Assembly: GCA_002501085.1 (NCBI GenBank)
Contig: DLRL01000100.1
Coordinates: 1-11,730 of the forward strand
DNA: 11,730 bases
Origin: Gemmatimonadales bacterium UBA7889
Lineage (GTDB): Bacteria; Gemmatimonadota; Gemmatimonadetes; Longimicrobiales; Gaopeijiaceae
Direction: 5' to 3'
Numbering within the stretch: the first letter of the stretch is position 1; every line of letters starts with the position of its first letter. Shown piece after piece: positions 1-7,019 of this stretch. The notes below the pieces were generated by a model, which ran no database searches, was not told where the DNA came from, and saw only the letters and a program-made list of their open reading frames with translations. Both the position numbers and the translations under genes were made by a program.

Positions 1-495
1 CAACAAGGACAGGGCGCCCGTCAATTGGGGGACCGGCCTGGAGCGATCGGTGGCGGCGGACCGGATGGATGGGCTGACTACGACGGGCGTTACTCTGAAG
101 CTGGTGCGCCTACACGTGGAAACCCACGCCCATTGAACCCAGAGGAGATCCGGCAACTACAGCGGGAATTTGGCCAAAGGGGGAATCAGGTTCGGGCACT
201 TCGCGAGCAACTCAGAGAGGTAGGGCGGCCTGCACAGGAACTCCGAGCGGTACTTGATGCTATGGAGCAGTTTCAGCGTGAAGGGATCTATGCAGACCCC
301 TCTCAAGTTGCGCAGCTCCAACAAGAAATTCTCGATCAACTCAAACGGCTCGAATTCGGTCTGCGTCGCGAAGTTGAAGGTTCGGCTGAGCGTAGTACCA
401 CCCTGAGTGGGTCTGATGAGGTTCCCGACGGATATCGGGAACTAGTTGAAGAATATTACAGGGCCTTAGCAAGGGGTCGCCCAGGAGGTAATTGA
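1..495 (+). CDS. C-terminal part of a large DUF4175-like protein (5' end outside window)
   Basis: The frame is open from base 1 to a TGA at 493-495, so this is the tail of a longer gene. The TTG at 25 is simply the first start-like codon and is not a convincing start. About 164 residues are visible. They begin with a Gln/Gly/Asp-rich low-complexity stretch (QQGQGARQLGD...GGGGPDG). A charged, Gln/Leu/Arg-rich helical segment follows (roughly 30-125) that should form a coiled coil. The end carries the motifs KRLEFGLRREVEG, LSGSDEVPDGYRELVEEYYRAL and a short basic tail. This ending resembles the C-termini of very large (about 1100 aa) DUF4175 membrane proteins I recall from Gemmatimonadota, where low-complexity repeats precede a conserved VP-x-x-[YF]-R-x-LVEEYYR box. 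The function of that family is not known to me. The family call rests on recalled resemblance; the partial status is seen directly. Confidence 0.7.
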   Translation, partial: QQGQGARQLGDRPGAIGGGGPDGWADYDGRYSEAGAPTRGNPRPLNPEEIRQLQREFGQRGNQVRALREQLREVGRPAQELRAVLDAMEQFQREGIYADPSQVAQLQQEILDQLKRLEFGLRREVEGSAERSTTLSGSDEVPDGYRELVEEYYRALARGRPGGN

Positions 496-692
496 CCCTA
501 CTAACGCTCTCTTTGTAGCAAGAACACCCATCCGTCGTACTCAAGTACCGTCACCTGTCATCGACGTTGGTCAGAACCGACAACAGGTCAACGATCATTG
601 ATGTCGGCCACGGTCTCCAGCATCTTCTGCGCCCAGAGACTCCATACAACACGGTATCTATAGCCTGGTACTAACCCTGACGTCGCATTGCC
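496..692. other. Intergenic spacer between the DUF4175-like gene and the three-module enzyme gene
   Basis: This 197-bp spacer contains no ORF of note, no clear terminator with a T-run and no convincing -35/-10 pair. It includes an imperfect palindrome, TCAACGATCATTGA (about 589-602), too degenerate to assign to a regulator. No Shine-Dalgarno-like sequence precedes the ATG at 693, so the next gene may rely on a weak or leaderless start. Confidence 0.5.
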
Positions 693-3600
693 ATGGACAT
701 GACGTATCTCCTCCAAAAACCCCCCCAACTCAGTGAGAGTGAGGTAACCAACTCAGTACAGGAGTATTATGGACTTGAGGGGACCCTTCATGCTCTTCCA
801 GGGGATCGGGACCAGAACTTCCTCCTCGAATCTCCCGGGGGCCAGAGGCACGTAGTCAAAGTTAGTTCACTTGATGAGGCCCATGAGATTCTAGAGTTCG
901 AAACCGAGATGATCACTCGGCTCAGTAACAACACAAATGGCCTAATTCCAAGTGTCATTCCGGCAATTTCTGGTACCAGGCTAGTAACCCACGAGAATCA
1001 ACAGGGGCACCACTACCGACTAAGGATCCTTGAGTTCCTACCTGGCACCCTACTGGCGGAAATCAACCCACGCTCAGATGCGCTCCTGATGAATCTCGGT
1101 GAACGGATGGCGGAGCTTGGAAGTGTACTGGGAGCTTACCCTGATCACCCTCCCCCCAGAATCAATTTTGAGTGGGCACTAGGCCAAGCAGGAAATATCA
1201 TGGAAAAAAGCCTGAGCGTGCTGGGCAGCCCACAGCGGGCGCTCATCGAATTAACGCTCAAGGACTTCCTGAATAACGAGAGAGACTTTCTAGGTCTTGG
1301 TTCACAGATCATCCACGGGGATGTAAACGACCACAACGTTCTCGTCTCCCTCGACAAAGAAGGGCAGCCACGCATCAGCGGAATTATCGACCTGGGAGAT
1401 GCTCACTCCGCCCCACGAGTTTTCGATCTGGCGATCTCGATCGCTTACGGCATTATCGGGACCGTTGACCCACTCTTAGCCGCCTCGGAGATCACCCGAG
1501 GGTACTATGCTGTCCAACCACTGCTAGACATTGAGATAGATGTTTTGATGACGCTCGTCTGTGCAAGATTAGGACAGAGTGTCTGCATAGCTTCGCTACG
1601 AAGAAACCACGGAGATACGGACCCATATCACCTGATTTCAGAAGCTGGCGCATGGAAAACACTTTTATTGCTCGCAGAAATTCCACGGCAAGTTAGTACT
1701 GGAACCCTAAGACAAGCCTGCGGTCTGGAAGCATGCTCCAAGAGTGTTCAGCTCCGAAAGTGGCTTGACAGCCAGAGTTTCGAAGATGTGTTGACCCTAC
1801 CCGAAGACCCAAATGCCTTGGGAATTCTGGATCTAAGCATCTCGAGTCCTGACCTTACCGGCAGGGATTCGGGCGACACCGAAGATTTTACCAATCGAGT
1901 GTCTCAGAAAATGCGATCTAATGGCCTGACGCTGGGCATAGGACGCTTCATGGAGCCCCGGGGATTTTATATTGCTGATGCATTTGAAGGTCGACTAGGG
2001 GATCCTCGTGAAAGGCGCACGATTCATCTTGGAATCGACCTCTTTCAGGAACCTGGTACGGCGATCCATGCCCCCCTAGCCGGTCGAGTACATACCGTAC
2101 GAGAAAACCAAAATCGTTTGGACTATGGGCCAACTGTAATCCTTGAACACAGTGCGCCCTCAGGATTGTTCTGGACTCTTTATGGACACTTAGAGAGAGC
2201 ATCTGTGGAGAACCTCAAGGCCGGAGATTCTATCGATGCAGGACAGCTCATCGCTCGGATTGGAACCTATCCTGAAAACGGGGATTGGCCACCGCACCTA
2301 CATTTCCAGATCATCACTGATTTAATGGGGTTTGAAGGAAACTTTCCCGGCGTAGCACTGCCCCGGGATAGCAATGTGTGGACATCATTTTGTCCTGACC
2401 CAAACCTGATCTTAAACCTGCCCTCAGAAACCACATACATGGAACCCAAGGGGCTCTTCGAACGTCGCAGGCAGGTTCTCTCACCTAATCTCAGCCTCTC
2501 TTACGAGACACCAATCCACATCGTGCGTGGCAAGGGGTCTTACTTGTTCGATGTCCTGGGCCGAAGCTACCTGGACTGCGTAAACAACGTTGCCCATGTA
2601 GGACATGAACACCCGCACGTGGTTGGGGCCGGCCAAAAACAGATGGGTGTTCTAAATACCAATTCAAGGTACTTACATAGCGCTATTATAGAGTACGCAG
2701 AGCGGCTATCTAAACTTTTTCCTGAACCGCTATCCGTCTGCCTGTTTGTTAACTCAGGCAGCGAGGCGAATGAGCTAGCTCTGCGCATCGCCCGCACCTA
2801 TACCAGTGGCACGGGTATCGCCGTGCTCGAGGGCGGCTATCACGGAAACACCCCAGGACTCATTGATGTCAGTCACTACAAGTTCACGGGCAGCGGAGGA
2901 CATCCCCCCCCACCATGGACTCGAACAGCATTAGTACCAGACGAGTTCCGAGGACGCTATCGCCGTGACGACCCATCACGAGCGACTCTATATGCAGCAG
3001 ACGTCGGTGAAGCCTTCCGACAGCTAGACTCAGAAGGACACCACCCTGCGGCCTTCCTTTCTGAGAGTCTCTTATCCTGTGCTGGACAGATAGAGCCGCC
3101 ACAAGGCTATCTCACCGCTGCTTATGAGCACGCCCGGGCTGCCGGAGCTTTATGTATAGCTGATGAAATTCAAGTTGGCTTCGGTCGATTGGGCAGTCAC
3201 ATGTGGGGGTTCGAAACCCAAGGAGTTGTACCCGACATTGTCACACTGGGTAAACCGATGGGAAATGGCCACCCGATTGGCGCTGTAGTCACAACCCCAG
3301 AGATCGCTGAGACCTTCGACAACGGGATGGAGTTCTTTAGTTCCTTCGGTGGGAATCCCGTGTCAGCTGTAATTGCTCTTGCAGTTCTAGATATCCTGGA
3401 GGATGAAAAGCTTCAGGCCAATGCAGCGACAGTCGGAACAGCCCTAAAGACTGGGCTCAATACACTGATGCGGTCTCACAGTTGTATTGGTGATGTTCGA
3501 GGTCGCGGTTTGTTTTTGGGAGTTGAGTTCGTCGAAAGCGGTGCAACGCTCGAACCTGCTCCAGTGATCACCCAATACGTTGTGGAGCACCTGAAGAAAC

Positions 3601-3764
3601 GGGGTGTCCTTCTGAGCTTTGACGGTCCGGATCACAACGTTATCAAGATCAAGCCCCCAATGTCGTTCTCAGAGAGCGACGCAGAGCGTTTAATCAGTGA
3701 ACTTGATCAGGTATTAGCTCACGATTTTGTCCAAGGCATCAGTCTTATTCAGCCCCAGGATTGA
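693..3764 (+). CDS. Three-module enzyme: APH-type kinase, M23 metallopeptidase, class III aminotransferase/phospho-lyase
   Basis: This 1023-aa protein has three enzymatic modules and no signal peptide, so it is probably cytoplasmic. Module 1 (about 20-330) is an APH/choline-kinase-like phosphotransferase: nucleotide lysine K56 in HVVKVS, acidic partner near E70, catalytic loop H208-G-D210-VNDH-N215, and metal-binding D233-LGD. Module 2 (about 425-560) is an M23/LytM zinc peptidase: H445-LGI-D449, Y497-G-H499-L and H535-L-H537, so all ligands and the catalytic histidine are present. Module 3 (about 585-1010) is a fold-type I class III aminotransferase: NSGSEAN (687-693), D824-E-I-Q827 (PLP pyridine nitrogen) and Schiff-base lysine K854 in TLGKPMGNG. 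Related class III enzymes (ETNPPL, PHYKPL) are phospho-lyases that remove phosphate and ammonia from phosphoethanolamine or phosphohydroxylysine. A kinase plus phospho-lyase fusion therefore suggests degradation of a hydroxylated amine; substrate unknown. The start is the first ATG; M3 (699) is an alternative. No frameshift is seen. Confidence 0.9.
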   Translation: MDMTYLLQKPPQLSESEVTNSVQEYYGLEGTLHALPGDRDQNFLLESPGGQRHVVKVSSLDEAHEILEFETEMITRLSNNTNGLIPSVIPAISGTRLVTHENQQGHHYRLRILEFLPGTLLAEINPRSDALLMNLGERMAELGSVLGAYPDHPPPRINFEWALGQAGNIMEKSLSVLGSPQRALIELTLKDFLNNERDFLGLGSQIIHGDVNDHNVLVSLDKEGQPRISGIIDLGDAHSAPRVFDLAISIAYGIIGTVDPLLAASEITRGYYAVQPLLDIEIDVLMTLVCARLGQSVCIASLRRNHGDTDPYHLISEAGAWKTLLLLAEIPRQVSTGTLRQACGLEACSKSVQLRKWLDSQSFEDVLTLPEDPNALGILDLSISSPDLTGRDSGDTEDFTNRVSQKMRSNGLTLGIGRFMEPRGFYIADAFEGRLGDPRERRTIHLGIDLFQEPGTAIHAPLAGRVHTVRENQNRLDYGPTVILEHSAPSGLFWTLYGHLERASVENLKAGDSIDAGQLIARIGTYPENGDWPPHLHFQIITDLMGFEGNFPGVALPRDSNVWTSFCPDPNLILNLPSETTYMEPKGLFERRRQVLSPNLSLSYETPIHIVRGKGSYLFDVLGRSYLDCVNNVAHVGHEHPHVVGAGQKQMGVLNTNSRYLHSAIIEYAERLSKLFPEPLSVCLFVNSGSEANELALRIARTYTSGTGIAVLEGGYHGNTPGLIDVSHYKFTGSGGHPPPPWTRTALVPDEFRGRYRRDDPSRATLYAADVGEAFRQLDSEGHHPAAFLSESLLSCAGQIEPPQGYLTAAYEHARAAGALCIADEIQVGFGRLGSHMWGFETQGVVPDIVTLGKPMGNGHPIGAVVTTPEIAETFDNGMEFFSSFGGNPVSAVIALAVLDILEDEKLQANAATVGTALKTGLNTLMRSHSCIGDVRGRGLFLGVEFVESGATLEPAPVITQYVVEHLKKRGVLLSFDGPDHNVIKIKPPMSFSESDAERLISELDQVLAHDFVQGISLIQPQD

Positions 3765-3939
3765 GACGTTCGTCGGATAACCCAATAGTCAGAAAAAGAA
3801 AATGACTGTACGGCTTTGTGGGGAAAGTTCCTCCTTGCCGGGATCACCACCCACCGTCACAATGAATCTGTTGCGACCGATTCTGTATGGAGTCGACGTG
3901 AATCTCACCAATTACCAACCGTCCCTTTGGAGTGGATAT
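3765..3939 (+). other. Leader region upstream of the secreted BNR-repeat protein
   Basis: This 175-bp stretch separates the three-module enzyme from the preferred start of the next gene. The downstream reading frame is open through most of it from an ATG at 3802 (preceded by AGAAAAAGAAA), but the 46 residues it would encode show no domain and would place a signal peptide internally. I therefore treat it as untranslated leader. No terminator or clear promoter is visible, so read-through from the upstream gene is possible. Confidence 0.5.
3929..3932 (+). promoter_or_regulatory. Shine-Dalgarno (GGAG) that decides the start at 3940
   Basis: GGAG sits 7 nt before the ATG at 3940 (TTGGAGTGGATATATG). 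The longer ATG at 3802 has only an A-rich leader. The site and the signal peptide that follows both favour 3940. Confidence 0.65.
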
Positions 3940-6909
3940 ATGTTCAAAAGAGCTGGTGCGACCTTGGCGGGCATGGTGCTTCTCTTAACACCAGCATCTG
4001 TATTGTCGCAAAATGTGCCAATGATGAGCGAAGTGAATCCATCCTTCTTTGAGGGAATGCAGTACCGTCAGGTGGGGCCCCTACAGGGTGGGCGTGTGAC
4101 CACTGTAACTGGCGTACCCTCCCAGCCTCAGACCTTCTACATGGGTGTCGCTTCAGGTGGCTTGTGGCGGACGACTGACGGAGGTGAAAACTGGGAGCCA
4201 ATCACTGATGGCCAGGTTCCAGTGGGGTCAAGTGGAGCAATTGCGGTAGCTGACTCTGACCCGGATATCATCTACTTCGGCACTGGTTCGGATGGTTTAC
4301 GTAGCAACGTCTCTACTGGACGTGGGGTCTATAAAACAACGGACGGTGGCGAGACCTGGTCATTCGCTGGTCTTTATGGCGTGGGGCAAATTGGTGCCCT
4401 GAAGATTCACCCTACTGACCCGAACACGGTTTGGGTCGCAGCAAACGGTGACGCATTCAAGCCAAGCTCCGAACGGGGCATCTACAAAACGACGGATGGC
4501 GGTGAGACCTGGCGCAATACACTCTTCGTTTCGGACAGCACTGGCGCAATGGACGTAGAGATTCAACCTGGCAATCCAAGTGTGGTTTATGCCTGGATGA
4601 ACCGCATCGAACGTAAGCCTTGGACTATCATCAGCGGTTCATATGAGGGCGGCTTCTACAAGAGCACCGATGGTGGAGAAAGTTTTGACCGCATCATGAG
4701 CGGCCTCCCCAGCGAATTGATCGGTAAAGCAAATATGGGAGTGACAGACGCAAATCCAGATCGTATCTACGCGCTCGTAGAGGCTAAGCCTGGGGGAGGG
4801 TTGTATCGCTCTGATAACGCAGGCCAGAATTGGATGCTGGTAAATGATGAGGGCGCCATGATCCAACGGCCCTTCTACTACACAACTCTCGGCACTGATC
4901 CTACGAATGCAGATGTCGTATATACCGGCGCGGAGGGCTTTTGGAAATCGACTGATGGTGGACGGACGGTAACCAGGATGCCTACGCCACATGGGGATAA
5001 CCATGACATCTGGGTCAACCCGAATGACGGTAATACGATGGTCCAGGCCAACGACGGTGGTGCAAACGTTTCCTACGATGGAGGTCAGACCTGGTCCACG
5101 CAGTACAACCAACCGACTTCAGAAATCTATGGCATCCACCTTGACGATCGATTCCCGTATCGGCTCTACGCAGCTCAGCAAGACGATGGCACACATATTA
5201 TGTCGAGCACTGCAGAAGGGGGCGAAAGAAATGTCGATTGGTGGTCTGGTCCGGGCTGTGAGACCGGCCCAGTCGTCCCGCATCCGACGTACCCCAACAT
5301 CGTCTATGGCTCTTGCAAAGGTCAATTTGCAGTTCAGGATCGGGAAACAGGTCAGTCTAAGCCGTACTGGGTAGGAGCGCAGTCTCTCTACGGTAACGCT
5401 GGTCGTGACCTGATCCTTCGTTTTCAACGCGTATCCCCAATGGAGCTATCCCCGCACGATCCTAGTGTCATCTACTATGGATCACAGCACCTGCACCGCT
5501 CTCGTGACATGGGCGTCACATGGGAAACGATGTCCCCAGATCTGACAGCCTTTCCACCGCATGCTCAGGGTGCAAGTGGAGAACCTATAACGAGGGACGT
5601 TACGGGTGAGGAATTCTATAGCACGCTCTATGCGATACAAGAATCACCTCACCAGGCGGGCGTCATATGGACTGGTGCCAACGATGGTCCATTCCATATT
5701 ACGCAAGACGACGGAGATAGTTGGCAGAACATTACACCACCTGACCTTCCAGAGGGTGGCCGCGTAGCATGGATCGACGTTTCACCACACCGGCGTGGCT
5801 CAGCATACTACGCCGTATACCGCTACCTACTGGGCGACTACGCACCCTACATATATCGGACTGATGACTATGGTCAGACGTGGTCTCACCTCACAACTGG
5901 TGATAACGGAATCCCAGCAGACTGGCCCACAAGGGTCGTACGTGAAGACCCAGACCGTGAAGGACTACTTTATGCTGGCACGGAATTCGGCCTCTTCGTC
6001 TCGTTCAACAATGGAGGCAACTGGCAGCCGTTCCATTTGAATATTGGCAACATCCCAATCAATGACATTCAAGTGAAGAACAAGGACCTGGTGATCGCCA
6101 CCCAGGGCCGTGCAATCTGGATTCTCGACAATGTTTCGGCACTACATCAGATCACATCACAAGTGACAGTTGCAGAAAGTCATTTATTCGTTCCAAAAGA
6201 TGGATATCGGACTGCGACAGCAGCCCATCTGCTTGGTCCGAATATTGACTACTATCTGCCCACACCTACTTCGGGCACAGTCACCTTGGATATCCTCGAT
6301 CAAGCAGGGGGTACCGTGAACTCTTATAGCAGTGCCCAACCCCCAAGGGGTGGAGGCGGTCGTGGTGGAGGCTTCGGCCGACGTGGTGGAGGTGCACCTG
6401 CACCATCAGTAACGACTAGCGCAGGTTTCAATCGTATGGTGTGGGATGTTCGTGACACCGAAGGCTTACCCGTACCACCCGGACAATATCAGGTCCGACT
6501 GAGCGTGGGAGGTGAGTCTCAAACTCAGCAGTTCAGCGTACTCATCGATCCGCGCGTAGAGGCAGGCGGCGTTAGTGTTGCGGACCTCCATGAGCAATAC
6601 GATCACAACAAGAAAATGAACGCTATGGTGGCTGAAGTGGACGCACTGATCGAGCGGGTCCGAAGCGCACAGAACACTGGTGATGCCAACCTACAGCGTC
6701 GTATAACCCCAATTGCAGAAAAGCTCATTACAGCACCGATCCGCTACAGTAGTCCCGGACTCAGAGATCATATTACCTACCTCCAAGGAATGACTGCACG
6801 AGTTGACATGAAGATCGGCCGTGATGCGATTGCACGTCACGAGGTGCTTCGGGCTGAGCTGGATGAAATCACTCTTGATGCGAATGCTATTCTTGGACCC
6901 GGCAACTAA
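3940..6909 (+). CDS. Secreted sortilin/VPS10-like BNR (Asp-box) repeat protein
   Basis: From the ATG at 3940 the product is 989 aa. It begins with a signal peptide: a basic n-region MFKR, a hydrophobic core LAGMVLLLTPASVLS, and probable cleavage just before QNVP. The mature protein carries about eleven Asp-box turns of the S/T-x-D-x-G-x-x-W type between about residues 70 and 700, for example RTTDGGENW, KTTDGGETW (twice), KSTDGGESF, SYDGGQTW and RTDDYGQTW. Such repeats build one or two beta-propellers, as in sortilin and sialidase-like folds. A Pro/Gly/Arg-rich linker (about 802-825) precedes a beta-sandwich resembling the FlgD-type Ig fold (NRMVWDVRD...VPPGQYQVRL, about 830-875) and a helical tail. 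Databases often name this family 'glycosyl hydrolase', but I see no sialidase catalytic set. A role in extracellular or periplasmic protein binding or polymer processing is inference. A longer form from 3802 is possible but unlikely. Confidence 0.85.
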   Translation: MFKRAGATLAGMVLLLTPASVLSQNVPMMSEVNPSFFEGMQYRQVGPLQGGRVTTVTGVPSQPQTFYMGVASGGLWRTTDGGENWEPITDGQVPVGSSGAIAVADSDPDIIYFGTGSDGLRSNVSTGRGVYKTTDGGETWSFAGLYGVGQIGALKIHPTDPNTVWVAANGDAFKPSSERGIYKTTDGGETWRNTLFVSDSTGAMDVEIQPGNPSVVYAWMNRIERKPWTIISGSYEGGFYKSTDGGESFDRIMSGLPSELIGKANMGVTDANPDRIYALVEAKPGGGLYRSDNAGQNWMLVNDEGAMIQRPFYYTTLGTDPTNADVVYTGAEGFWKSTDGGRTVTRMPTPHGDNHDIWVNPNDGNTMVQANDGGANVSYDGGQTWSTQYNQPTSEIYGIHLDDRFPYRLYAAQQDDGTHIMSSTAEGGERNVDWWSGPGCETGPVVPHPTYPNIVYGSCKGQFAVQDRETGQSKPYWVGAQSLYGNAGRDLILRFQRVSPMELSPHDPSVIYYGSQHLHRSRDMGVTWETMSPDLTAFPPHAQGASGEPITRDVTGEEFYSTLYAIQESPHQAGVIWTGANDGPFHITQDDGDSWQNITPPDLPEGGRVAWIDVSPHRRGSAYYAVYRYLLGDYAPYIYRTDDYGQTWSHLTTGDNGIPADWPTRVVREDPDREGLLYAGTEFGLFVSFNNGGNWQPFHLNIGNIPINDIQVKNKDLVIATQGRAIWILDNVSALHQITSQVTVAESHLFVPKDGYRTATAAHLLGPNIDYYLPTPTSGTVTLDILDQAGGTVNSYSSAQPPRGGGGRGGGFGRRGGGAPAPSVTTSAGFNRMVWDVRDTEGLPVPPGQYQVRLSVGGESQTQQFSVLIDPRVEAGGVSVADLHEQYDHNKKMNAMVAEVDALIERVRSAQNTGDANLQRRITPIAEKLITAPIRYSSPGLRDHITYLQGMTARVDMKIGRDAIARHEVLRAELDEITLDANAILGPGN

Positions 6910-6943
6910 GGGCTCCCGTCCTCTCGGGCCATGACTTGGATGG

Positions 6944-6972
6944 TGACGCCCTGCCCTTAGGGCGGGGCGTCA
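6944..6972 (+). terminator. Strong hairpin, probable terminator after the BNR-repeat gene
   Basis: TGACGCCCTGCCC, loop TTA, GGGCGGGGCGTCA form a 13-bp stem with one T-G wobble, followed by TTTC. It lies 34 bp past the stop of the plus-strand gene, between two convergent genes. On the minus strand no T-run follows, so it works best for the plus strand but may also insulate feoB read-through. Confidence 0.75.
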
Positions 6973-7019
6973 TTTCAGTCGCGCATACCAACTCCCAAAC
7001 CAAGATCCATTAGATCCTG

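Noticed and set aside
4639..5112. Minus-strand 157-aa ORF within the BNR-repeat gene
   Set aside because: It overlaps clearly coding Asp-box repeats and shows no domain or ribosome site.
3940..6909. Sialidase or other glycosyl hydrolase activity for the Asp-box protein
   Set aside because: Asp boxes are structural turns and do not show catalysis; I could not identify an arginine triad or a Tyr/Glu pair, so the common database name is not adopted.
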